Made by a program: the position numbers and the translations under genes
The notes under the pieces: generated by a model
What the model was told of the DNA's origin: nothing
Database searches by the model: none
What the model saw: only the letters and a program-made list of their open reading frames with translations
Part shown: one piece after another, positions 1 through 8,728 of the stretch
Layout of the letters: the number at the start of each line of letters is the position of its first letter
Numbering within the stretch: the first letter of the stretch is position 1
Assembly (NCBI GenBank): GCA_947627535.1
Contig: CANQWM010000004.1
Span: forward strand, 1 to 64,000
Source: an uncultured Acetatifactor sp.
Lineage (GTDB): Bacteria; Bacillota; Clostridia; Lachnospirales; Lachnospiraceae
Reading direction: 5' to 3'
Length of the DNA: 64,000 bases

Positions 1-60
1 TTATTTTACACTGAGGTATTTTTTTCTCAACCTTCTTTCTTGGAATTCCCTATACTTGAA

Positions 61-222
61 TTATACAGGAAGCTCCTTTTGTAGAAATTTGGACGGAACA
101 CAGCCCCGGTTAAGACAGGTTCCGCCAAGTTCCTTCTTTTCAAACAGGACGACGGAAAGACCATGCTTTACTGCCTCAAACGATGCGGAATATCCGGCCG
201 GTCCTCCGCCAACTATTGCCAT
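61..222 (-). pseudogene. N-terminal fragment of dihydrolipoamide dehydrogenase (E3)-like flavoprotein, truncated after the redox CxxxxC motif
   Basis: Reverse strand translates MAIVGGGPAGYSASFEAVKHGLSVVLFEKKELGGTCLNRGCVPSKFLQKELPV*. It has the FAD-binding GGGPAG and the E3 active site GGTCLNRGCVPSK, then stops. Another frame continues E3-like text (RSFLYNSSIGNSKKEG*). Confidence 0.75.
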
Positions 223-230
223 GTCATAAA

Positions 231-590
231 TTATAGCTTCTCCTTTAAAGAATCATATTCCTGCGCGCTCATAAGGCTGTCAGGAAGGCAGGCACAGCAT
301 GCTTTTATGAGCCATATTTCCGACGGCTTTTCCGATACCTTCTCAGGCTCGTCCAAAAGCATCTCATTAATCTCCGATACTTCACCGTCAACAGGGGAAA
401 TAAGGTCCGAAACAGTCTTAATGCTTTCGATGTCACCAAAACGCTCACCAACGGAAAGACTGTCTCCCACATCAGGAAGATTTAAAAATACTATACTGCC
501 GAGTTTTTCTATTGCATAGTCGGTAAGACCTATTTCGGCGTTTTCTCCTTCTGTTTTGATCCAGAGATGATTTTTTGAATAATATGTCAT
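231..590 (-). CDS. GcvH-like lipoyl-domain protein
   Basis: MTYYSKNHLWIKTEGENAEIGLTDYAIEKLGSIVFLNLPDVG...FGDIESIKTVSDLISPVDGEV: H-protein fold signature with lipoyl-lysine motif ESIKTVSD. Confidence 0.85.
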   Translation of the reverse strand: MTYYSKNHLWIKTEGENAEIGLTDYAIEKLGSIVFLNLPDVGDSLSVGERFGDIESIKTVSDLISPVDGEVSEINEMLLDEPEKVSEKPSEIWLIKACCACLPDSLMSAQEYDSLKEKL

Positions 591-838
591 CGTTTTTCAC
601 CCATATGCTTAATCAACGCGTCCATCAGTTTCCCTACATTTTTTGATTTGGAAACCTCAGCAAGCGTAAATTTGATTTCAAACGCATCCTCAATGTCGCT
701 TATCAGATTCAGATGAGAAAGGCTGTCCCATTCCTCAATGTCTGCGGCGGTGGTTTCTTCTTTTAGTTCCACCTCTGCGTTGTCAAATACATCCCTTGCA
801 ATTTCCGTGATCTTCTTCAATACTTCTTCTCTTTCCAT
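587..838 (-). CDS. Acyl carrier protein
   Basis: 83 aa, acidic, phosphopantetheine motif EEWDSLSHLNLI; overlaps the start of the GcvH-like gene. Confidence 0.9.
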   Translation of the reverse strand: MEREEVLKKITEIARDVFDNAEVELKEETTAADIEEWDSLSHLNLISDIEDAFEIKFTLAEVSKSKNVGKLMDALIKHMGEKR

Positions 839-839
839 G

Positions 840-2564
840 TCATTCCATCTCCTTAATATAATTTTTATTTTCTTTGTATTTATCTACATCCATCACATAA
901 TTGTTTTCCGAAATTTCCTCAAATCCCATTTCCTTATAGATATCCTTGACCATACTGTTTTTCGCAGTTTGGATGTATTCACCATAAACCCGTTTATATC
1001 CAAGTTTTCTCGCTTCTCGTATCAGACAATTGACTATATATTCCTCCATTCCTCTCTTCAATACGCGGCAGCTCATCAGCCATGTGTCTATAAACAACTC
1101 GTCTCCGTTTTTCTTTTTCATTATAACCACGCCAACCAGGCCGTGATCACCGAACCTGTCTTTAAGCGTGTAATATAGGGTGACATAATCCGGGTCATGA
1201 GCTATAGACTGAATATCCGCTTCCGTGTAACGGACCGTCCGCAGGTTAAACTGATTGGAACGCTGGGTAAGCTGAGCAATTCTTGAATACTTTGATTCCT
1301 CAAACGGCTTTGCCGCACCTATCATCCCGAGACTTTCCAGATAGCCTTCAATAGTTTCAAAGGACACTTTTAACTTCGTTCTTTCAAATTCCGCCTGATA
1401 AAGCTTTGTACGATCGGATCCTGTGCCCGTAAAGGAAGCCGTTTCAAAATAATTCTGCTCCTGCAGGAAACCAAGATAAAGTGCCGGATCTTCCGGGAGC
1501 TCCGGCACTTCGATTTCTGGTATCATCTGTCGTACAAGATTTCGCTCAAACGGATTGTCGTCTATAAATACCATTGAGTCCATACCAATATTCAATGTCT
1601 TTTGTATCAATCGTATATTGGCTGCCTTATCATCCCAGTTAGCGACAAAGAGAGCGATATCCGAGAGCCGAAGAACCATCTCCCCATGTTGCTCAAACGG
1701 CTCTTTTGCAGTACTTTCATCGTTTTTGCTGCACACGCACAGAATGATCCCGCACTCCTTAAGTTCCTTTAGCCAACGCTGAAAGTCGGTAAAGACGTGG
1801 CCCCTGCCGAGTTCTCCGATCTCTATGTTGTCAACACCATCGTCACCTATTATTCCGCCCCACAACGTGTTGTCCAGATCTAAAACAACACATTTCTTTA
1901 TTCTTCCTGCCAGTGCTTTCAAAACATCCGTAACCGCTTTTGCAACAAAAGGGAGTGCATTCATAGAGACATTCATTTTTGCGTTGTAGTAAAGCGGCGC
2001 ATCATAAAACTTCCCATTTCCGAGTTGAATCTGAACGGAAAGAATGTCTAATGGATATACATTCCTACGGGTTGCCATCGACTCAGAGAGCATGAAATTA
2101 AGTTTTCTGATCTGATATGCGAATGTAGAGCCAACCTTACAGGAATAGTTGCCCAGCGCCTTGTCGTCAATCTCGGTAAAATTCATTTGCAAAATATTTG
2201 CCCCGCTGTGCTGCGATATCAGGTCCCAGTACATCATGATCTTTGACATCACCGATGCAGCAAATTCCGGGCGCACTTCCGGCGAAAGATCCAAAAACTC
2301 CTCATATAGCTTGTCCGTTGCAATCCACAGAAGGATGCAGTCCGGGCAGAAGCAATAAACCTCGGAATCAGGATCCAAGAGTTGAGGTTCCATCTGGTTG
2401 TAGTCAGCATCATAGACGGACAAAGGCAGTCCTTCCAGAAAAGCATACCCACGAATCGCCGTAGCCAAAAACTGAGTGGAAACATTTCCCAGCAGAGCAA
2501 GTTTCTTGATTTCCCCTTCTGCCTGATCTTTTGAATGTTTTCGTAATTCTTTAAATGAATACAT
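840..2564 (-). CDS. FkbH-like protein (HAD-IIIC domain plus C-terminal acetyltransferase-like domain)
   Basis: CVVLDLDNTLWGGIIGDDGVDNIEIG and DSMVFIDDNPFERNLVRQMIPEIEVPELPEDP are characteristic of FkbH-family proteins. Confidence 0.92.
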   Translation of the reverse strand: MYSFKELRKHSKDQAEGEIKKLALLGNVSTQFLATAIRGYAFLEGLPLSVYDADYNQMEPQLLDPDSEVYCFCPDCILLWIATDKLYEEFLDLSPEVRPEFAASVMSKIMMYWDLISQHSGANILQMNFTEIDDKALGNYSCKVGSTFAYQIRKLNFMLSESMATRRNVYPLDILSVQIQLGNGKFYDAPLYYNAKMNVSMNALPFVAKAVTDVLKALAGRIKKCVVLDLDNTLWGGIIGDDGVDNIEIGELGRGHVFTDFQRWLKELKECGIILCVCSKNDESTAKEPFEQHGEMVLRLSDIALFVANWDDKAANIRLIQKTLNIGMDSMVFIDDNPFERNLVRQMIPEIEVPELPEDPALYLGFLQEQNYFETASFTGTGSDRTKLYQAEFERTKLKVSFETIEGYLESLGMIGAAKPFEESKYSRIAQLTQRSNQFNLRTVRYTEADIQSIAHDPDYVTLYYTLKDRFGDHGLVGVVIMKKKNGDELFIDTWLMSCRVLKRGMEEYIVNCLIREARKLGYKRVYGEYIQTAKNSMVKDIYKEMGFEEISENNYVMDVDKYKENKNYIKEME

Positions 2565-2577
2565 ATTTACCTCTGTC

Positions 2578-3753
2578 TCAACGCCTTTTTATTACAGTCT
2601 TCACGGAGCTTTTTATGGTCTCCATTAACCTTTTTGACTTATTTGAACCCTTCATACTCCAAACTACTTTGCTGAACGGCTCGTCCTCAATCCTTTTGAA
2701 AAATTCTTCTCTTCCGGAATGAATCTTGACCCGTCCCTCAATCATGGGATTTCCTTTTATCGCTTCCCCAAGCGTTCGCTCTTCCATGACAAAATTGTCC
2801 GCACCATTTTTTAAAAGTTCCTCTCCCTTCCGAGAGTTTACCAATGCTACCGATACGCCATATTTTTCCTCTTCGGCCGTGTATTTTAACCCCCAGAAAT
2901 CTCCCATCGAAATATCCGCAATTCTCGGGAAAGACTTATACCGGCAATTTGCACAGGAACGCCTTATATGTATTCTCATGGAAACATACGAATTCACCCA
3001 CGGATCTGTTATTTTGTTGCCGTAATACTTCCTTCCGTTTTGAAATCTGACCATAGTGCCCAGATTTGGCCAACCCCTTGATTTATTTTTTAAATGTACC
3101 TCTGTTACCTCGGAATTGTACTTTTTCTCGAGTTCTTCTATAAACTTCCTGAATACCAGCGGGGAATTTATCCCAAGACAGATAAAATCCAAAGTATAAA
3201 GGTTCTCATACTCTTTTCCAACATATCCATACAGTGCGCTTACCTGACAGGGCGCTCCGCAAAATAAAACCTTTTTGCCGGAATCCAAAAGATTTTTTAC
3301 CTGCTTATAGATCCCTTCTGTGTCGCTCTGGAAATATTTTGTCCGCATTATCTTTTTCAGTCCATCGCAGGTGCTCGAAATCATATGATGTGCGCCCTTC
3401 CAATCGTCATCGTACACACATCCCACAATATAGCCGCCGTTTTTCAGGAACGCATCCGCCAGACCATAATAAAGAGCGCCTGAGGTACTGTTATATCGGA
3501 TTTCCTTATCCTTATGATAAACTTTATACACCTTTGGATCCCTGTAATTCTCCGAGGAAGCATAGTGGCATTCCAATACCGGACAGGTTGTGTCGCACAA
3601 CCCACAGCCCACACAGAGATCCTTTTTGATCTTCGGAAACCAAAAACCTTCTTTATCCGTATCATATGTTATCGCGCCAACAGGACATATATCCCCACAA
3701 GCCTTACAGCCCACACAATCCTGCCTTGAAATTTTATCTATCATGGTTTCCAA
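2578..3753 (-). CDS. Coenzyme F420 hydrogenase/dehydrogenase beta-subunit (FrhB)-like Fe-S protein
   Basis: Two 4Fe-4S motifs near the N-terminus (CVGCKACGDICPVGAI, CVGCGLCDTTCPV) followed by an FrhB-like body (FCGAPCQVSALYGY, RRSCANCRYK, ADISMGDFWG). Confidence 0.88.
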   Translation of the reverse strand: METMIDKISRQDCVGCKACGDICPVGAITYDTDKEGFWFPKIKKDLCVGCGLCDTTCPVLECHYASSENYRDPKVYKVYHKDKEIRYNSTSGALYYGLADAFLKNGGYIVGCVYDDDWKGAHHMISSTCDGLKKIMRTKYFQSDTEGIYKQVKNLLDSGKKVLFCGAPCQVSALYGYVGKEYENLYTLDFICLGINSPLVFRKFIEELEKKYNSEVTEVHLKNKSRGWPNLGTMVRFQNGRKYYGNKITDPWVNSYVSMRIHIRRSCANCRYKSFPRIADISMGDFWGLKYTAEEEKYGVSVALVNSRKGEELLKNGADNFVMEERTLGEAIKGNPMIEGRVKIHSGREEFFKRIEDEPFSKVVWSMKGSNKSKRLMETIKSSVKTVIKRR

Positions 3754-4394
3754 TTTACCTCCATAACAGACTTCGCCGGGTTACCCACTGCCAATGTTCC
3801 CGGACGAACCTTACCCGCTACCAAAGACCCGGCGGAAACTACAGCGCCATCTTCTATCCTGCTTCCCCTGATGATCGTACATTTAAGTCCTATCCACACA
3901 TGATCGCCAATCTCAACAGGCCGCGGAGGATTGGTTTGATTCCCTTCGTCATCCAGAAGCGCGTGGTGGTCATAATCATAAATGTACACCTCCCGCGCGA
4001 TCAGAACGTCATTTCCAATTGTAATACGATTTGCCGCAAGGATAACAGAACTGGAATTAATATAGGCGGAACCGATGGAAACAATTGCATTTTTCTTTAG
4101 TTCAATTGTCGCACGATAACTTAACGCTGTATTTCCTGATATCTCCAATATTGCGCCTTCCATCATGCGGATATATGCCTCAGCCCTGGAATGCTCCGGC
4201 AGATTAGCGTTCACCTGGAAATTTCCATCATGAAGTATTATTTTTGAACCCTTTTTCATGTCAAAAACGGAATGTTTAAAAGGAATCAAAAGACCTTTTC
4301 CCATTCTCTTAACTTTTTTACTGAAAAAATTGTACCAGATAAACTTCGGCAAGCTAACTTTTACGAGTAGTCTCAGTTTGTTTCGTTTGTTCAT
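3741..4394 (-). CDS. Hexapeptide-repeat (LbetaH) acyltransferase
   Basis: ITIGNDVLIAREVYIYDYDHHALL...VEIGDHVWIGLKCTIIRGSRIEDGAVVSAGSLVAGKV, GNPAK. Confidence 0.88.
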   Translation of the reverse strand: MNKRNKLRLLVKVSLPKFIWYNFFSKKVKRMGKGLLIPFKHSVFDMKKGSKIILHDGNFQVNANLPEHSRAEAYIRMMEGAILEISGNTALSYRATIELKKNAIVSIGSAYINSSSVILAANRITIGNDVLIAREVYIYDYDHHALLDDEGNQTNPPRPVEIGDHVWIGLKCTIIRGSRIEDGAVVSAGSLVAGKVRPGTLAVGNPAKSVMEVNWKP

Positions 4395-4426
4395 GATTAA
4401 CCTCTATCCATGTATTCCCCCATATA

Positions 4427-5080
4427 TCAAACTCTCCAATCCACATCAAGAACCGGCCTGGCAGGGTTTCCAACAGCCATACAACCCCCCCGAATTTTGC
4501 CGGTTACAACGGAGTTTGCAGAAATGACAGCTCCATCCCCGATTTTGCTTCCCTTCAAAATGGTGCATTTTGAAGCCAACCAGACATGATCGCCTATCAC
4601 AATCGGGCCCGGCGGGTTCGTATGAATACCTTGTTCATTTAAAATATCATGATGGTCATAATCCAACATTATTACTTCCGGAGCAATCAAAACATCATGT
4701 CCTATCGTAGTATTTTTTGCCGCGACAATTCGACTGAAACAATTGATGGCAGCCGAACCTATGTTTATTTTTGCATCTGGCTTTATTTCAAAAGTCGCGC
4801 TGAAATAAAGGGTTGCCTGACCATCAATTTCCAAAACAGCATTTTTGTCCAACCTGACGTATGCCTCCGATTTTGAATGCCTGGGGGCATAGTAGTTGAT
4901 CTTAACATTCCCGTCATGCAGTATAATCTTTGCTCCCTTCGCAAGATCAAATACAGAATATCGAAACGGAATCAGAAATCCCTTTCCCTGCCGCTCCACT
5001 TTCCCGCTGATAAAATTATACCAGATAAATTTAGGCAAGCTTACCCTTGATAATTGCATGATTTTATTTTTCAGTCCCAT
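4427..5080 (-). CDS. Hexapeptide-repeat (LbetaH) acyltransferase, tandem paralog
   Basis: Shares SLPKFIWYNF, KIILHDGN, YDHH, IGDHVW and GNPA with the neighbouring gene. Start trimmed to MGLKNKIMQL. Confidence 0.87.
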   Translation of the reverse strand: MGLKNKIMQLSRVSLPKFIWYNFISGKVERQGKGFLIPFRYSVFDLAKGAKIILHDGNVKINYYAPRHSKSEAYVRLDKNAVLEIDGQATLYFSATFEIKPDAKINIGSAAINCFSRIVAAKNTTIGHDVLIAPEVIMLDYDHHDILNEQGIHTNPPGPIVIGDHVWLASKCTILKGSKIGDGAVISANSVVTGKIRGGCMAVGNPARPVLDVDWRV

Positions 5081-5093
5081 AAAACACCTCAAG

Positions 5094-6050
5094 TCAATAA
5101 TTATATATATAATTCGGATTATCGTCATAGCAGCCTGTAACCTTTAACAAAACCAGACCTCTATCCAATCCGTCTATCTCCCGCATCTCTGTTTCTGTCA
5201 GAGAGAAATCAAAGATATTTAAGTTTTCCTCCATATGCGCACGGCTGAATGTACTGACCACCGGTATAACGCCGTTCTGATAGTGCCATCGAAGAATCAC
5301 CTGGGTGGCACTTTTTCCGTATTTTTCTCCTAAAGCATTCAAGTATCCTCCCATTTTTCTATCCGGCTTGGCGCCTCTGGCTGTCGGGGTGTGAGCCATC
5401 AGCTGAATTCTGTGATTTCTGCAATATTCCCGCAGCTCAATCTGCGCATGAAAGGGATGCATTTCCGTCTGTATGATCATAGGCATCGGCAACCCGGCTT
5501 CTTCAATTTTATGTAAATGTTCAAGTTTCAGGTTACATGCGCCAAATGCACGGAATTTTCCCTTGCCGCAAAGTTCCACAAGCTGTCGATAATATTCCAG
5601 CCAATTGCCTTCCGGCCAATGAAAAAGATATACATCCACGCAGGATGCCCCCCCTAAGTTCCTCAATGAAAGATCAAGATTGCCTTCCACAGTATTGGGG
5701 GAACAACTCCTCTCCACATCCATTGAACTGCACTTTGTCACCAGCCGAACATCCGGCTTGTTAGCAACTGTCTCTCCAATATATTTTTCCGAATAACTAT
5801 AAATCCGGCCGGTATCAAACATTCTAAACCCAACATCATAAGCCTGATTCAGGTATTTTTTACAAAACAGATTCCCTTTCAGGTCTCTGTTAATTTTTAA
5901 ATGCTTTATTGACGACATAATTTTTCGAATATTATCTTTAAGAAACAACCTTTTATTTCTTGCATATCTCCAGATTACCCCCGTTCCATATGCTATCCAC
6001 GGAAGCGTTAATCCGCTGTCTAACACATACACCCGTTCTAACTTTTCCAC
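5094..6050 (-). CDS. Aldo/keto reductase
   Basis: MFDTGRIYSYSEKYIGE, DVYLFHWPEG, ATQVILRWHYQNGVIPVVSTFSRAHMEENLNIFDFSLTETEMREIDGLD. Confidence 0.88.
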   Translation of the reverse strand: MEKLERVYVLDSGLTLPWIAYGTGVIWRYARNKRLFLKDNIRKIMSSIKHLKINRDLKGNLFCKKYLNQAYDVGFRMFDTGRIYSYSEKYIGETVANKPDVRLVTKCSSMDVERSCSPNTVEGNLDLSLRNLGGASCVDVYLFHWPEGNWLEYYRQLVELCGKGKFRAFGACNLKLEHLHKIEEAGLPMPMIIQTEMHPFHAQIELREYCRNHRIQLMAHTPTARGAKPDRKMGGYLNALGEKYGKSATQVILRWHYQNGVIPVVSTFSRAHMEENLNIFDFSLTETEMREIDGLDRGLVLLKVTGCYDDNPNYIYNY

Positions 6051-6071
6051 ATTTATACCTCCAGTCTTCGT

Positions 6072-6941
6072 TTATACAATTTTGCTGATGTCTTTCCATA
6101 CGTTTTGAGTAAAATATTTTCGTTTCTCCGGCGTCAGGAACAAACCGTTCGTATAAAAAGAATCATCATAATAGCGCTCATCATCTATATAATCAAGAAA
6201 AGGCATACCTTCCTTCACAATAGTCCGCAGATTATCATAGACAAATCTTTCTATAAATTCATCCGATATATGCTTACGAAGTCTCTTACTCATAGGCGGA
6301 ATCACAATGGCCGGCTTAAGCCCTTGCTCAATACAGTTATCGATGACTTTTTTTAAATCATTCTCCTTTTCCCTGAAGACATCCTGATAATATTCCGCCT
6401 GACCAGCATTTTTCAGATCGGTCAGGTATTTATTTTCAGATATCCAGTTTTCGATCAATCTCTCCATCGAATCCTGAGGATGAAAATTGCTTTGATCAAA
6501 CACTCTTTTCGTTCTGCGTTGCAATCCCTTTACAATTCTTAACACAAGATTTTTGCTTTTTAGCATTATCGGGAATCTTTTATAAAGCGAGTATTTCCAC
6601 TTCGGCAGATCCACATCGGAAGCCGGAAGAATTGACACATATTTTTCGGAAAAACTGTTTTTATATAAATAATCATTACTCCCAAACGAGAGCGGACATA
6701 CTACTACTACTACTACTACTCCGCCCCTTTTTATGTGACCGCCATAATGCTTTATAATTCTGGCATCATAGCGAAAATCTTCCGGTGCAACAGCCATGTT
6801 GAATCCGGATATTTCCGGTACAGCTGACCAGTCAAAATCATAATAGCTTGGTCCCGAACCGATATTCACGACATCCAACTCTTTCGGAATGGATGCAAAT
6901 CGATCTGACAACTCATTAAGATCTTTTTTCCTACTATACAC
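6072..6941 (-). CDS. Hypothetical protein, possibly SGNH/surface-polysaccharide-associated
   Basis: Intact 289-aa ORF within the collinear cluster; contains a VVVVVV run encoded by a trinucleotide repeat. Confidence 0.6.
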   Translation of the reverse strand: MYSRKKDLNELSDRFASIPKELDVVNIGSGPSYYDFDWSAVPEISGFNMAVAPEDFRYDARIIKHYGGHIKRGGVVVVVVVCPLSFGSNDYLYKNSFSEKYVSILPASDVDLPKWKYSLYKRFPIMLKSKNLVLRIVKGLQRRTKRVFDQSNFHPQDSMERLIENWISENKYLTDLKNAGQAEYYQDVFREKENDLKKVIDNCIEQGLKPAIVIPPMSKRLRKHISDEFIERFVYDNLRTIVKEGMPFLDYIDDERYYDDSFYTNGLFLTPEKRKYFTQNVWKDISKIV

Positions 6942-6984
6942 CTATATGCTCCTCCTACTTATCGCCGCACAACATTTGGAAAAA

Positions 6985-8514
6985 TCACAACGCCATGTGC
7001 TTTGCGATCTTCTGCATAATATTCCTTATGTATCCTTTTTCCTGCGCATTAAGTGAAAATGCCCAAATTGAGACGACGAAAACTACAAAATATAAACATC
7101 CAAAAATAAATATTGAGCTATAGCAACTTTTTACCAAGCCAAAATAATTCAATGCTGCGCCGAACAAGAACGGCATCATCCATCCCGGCAACAGGCGCAC
7201 CATTTCCCGGTAATACGCGCGCATATCAATCTTAACAACCTTTTGATAATATAAGCTCTGTACAAAAATACAGATGATAACCTCGCAGGCAAAAGTTCCA
7301 AATGCACTGCCAATTGCACCATACCACCTTGCCAACGGGATGCTGATCAGTAAATTTAAAACACAAACCGCAATGTTGATCAAAATCTGAACTTTGTGCA
7401 TATTCTTTGCCCGTGCAATATCCTGACCCAGCCATTGGCTGGTTGCCACCATTATGGGAAACATAAGAAGGATACCGACATAGTAAGAATTTCTATATTC
7501 CGTTCCAGCCCAAAGGCTAATAAATGGTCTTCCAAAGATAATAAAGGAAGACATGATAAAGACAACTACTTGTGCAAGAATACGTGAAATCCGGACAAAC
7601 AGTGAAGAAAGTGCTACTTCTTCTTTATGTGCCACCAATCTGTTGATTTCAGTAATAAACACATTGCCGACCGCACCGGCAATTGTCATATAATATGAGT
7701 TAAACTGACTACCAACGGAATAGACCGCAACTTCATTCGCACCCTTAAACCGTGCCAGCAGCAATTTATCGACCTGCCAGTTTAACTGATCCATAATACC
7801 CTGCAAAGCTATGAACCCCGAAAACACCACAACGCTGCGTAAAAGATTTCTGTCAACGGTGGAAAATTCCGCACTAAAGCCTAATTTTTTTACTGCGTAA
7901 AAGGCGTTGAATACCAGCATTCCTATGGTAAAGGCCAGACTCGTCAATAGCACTACGATCGATCCGCCGCCTGCCAGCAGTAAAGGAATTGTAATCACGG
8001 GCACCATGATAGTATGCAGCAAGTCAACCAGTTTGCCAATTACGAACTTTTCATACGCAATAATGGTAGACGAAAAAAGTGCATTGAGTGATGTAAACAA
8101 AATTAAAAATGCCAGAACAACAAAAGATTTTTTCAGAATCACATATTCTTTCGGAAGAAGGCGAGCGCCAAACAGGGGCTCGGAAAAAACACTCAGCAGC
8201 AGCCCGCCAAACATTCCTATGACCCCCAGCACGGAAAAAATTTTTAGAAACATGCCATTAATTTTTTCCAAGTTGTCGCTTTTTTTCGCCTTTGCCTGTA
8301 CATAGAAGCGCACATAAGCAGCATTCATACCCGCATTGAAGATGGTCAAATACCCGGTAAAGGACACACAGAGCGAATAGATTCCGTATTCACTCTGTCC
8401 TAGAGATTTCAGTATTATAGGTGTATAAAGGATGCCGGAAAGGAATTTTGCCGCAATCGAAAAATAAGCGAAAAAGACTCCCAGCGTCATCTGTTTTTTA
8501 CGTTCATTCTCCAT
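6985..8514 (-). CDS. Polysaccharide flippase (Wzx/MVF-type)
   Basis: 509 aa, multiple hydrophobic segments, N-terminal FAYFSIAAKFLSGILYTPIILKSLGQSEYGIYSL typical of polysaccharide exporters. Confidence 0.88.
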   Translation of the reverse strand: MENERKKQMTLGVFFAYFSIAAKFLSGILYTPIILKSLGQSEYGIYSLCVSFTGYLTIFNAGMNAAYVRFYVQAKAKKSDNLEKINGMFLKIFSVLGVIGMFGGLLLSVFSEPLFGARLLPKEYVILKKSFVVLAFLILFTSLNALFSSTIIAYEKFVIGKLVDLLHTIMVPVITIPLLLAGGGSIVVLLTSLAFTIGMLVFNAFYAVKKLGFSAEFSTVDRNLLRSVVVFSGFIALQGIMDQLNWQVDKLLLARFKGANEVAVYSVGSQFNSYYMTIAGAVGNVFITEINRLVAHKEEVALSSLFVRISRILAQVVVFIMSSFIIFGRPFISLWAGTEYRNSYYVGILLMFPIMVATSQWLGQDIARAKNMHKVQILINIAVCVLNLLISIPLARWYGAIGSAFGTFACEVIICIFVQSLYYQKVVKIDMRAYYREMVRLLPGWMMPFLFGAALNYFGLVKSCYSSIFIFGCLYFVVFVVSIWAFSLNAQEKGYIRNIMQKIAKHMAL

Positions 8515-8728
8515 CGTGACGACTCCCAGTATTTAAAAGCAGCCCCGTAAAAACATACGGACTGCGCCAATAACCCCGACTAGGGATATAAAACAGTCTC
8601 TTAATCAGCTTTTCAATTAATATAACCTGTGTTAATTAACCGAACCTAATTTCAATTTATGATGTCCAAAAATACGGTGTTTTTATAGTCCAACTTATTT
8701 AAAAATACATTATCAACATAGACCATCC

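Noticed and set aside
1-60. Transposase C-terminus (FKYREFQERRLRKKYLSVK*)
   Set aside because: Only ~19 residues available and no inverted repeats or other IS features visible; cannot be supported.
6699-6720. Phase-variation on/off switch
   Set aside because: Repeat unit is 3 bp, so slippage stays in frame; only length modulation is plausible.
8515-8728. Possible degenerate gene between the flippase and pyruvyltransferase
   Set aside because: AT-rich, no coherent frame or motif found; treated as plain intergenic DNA.
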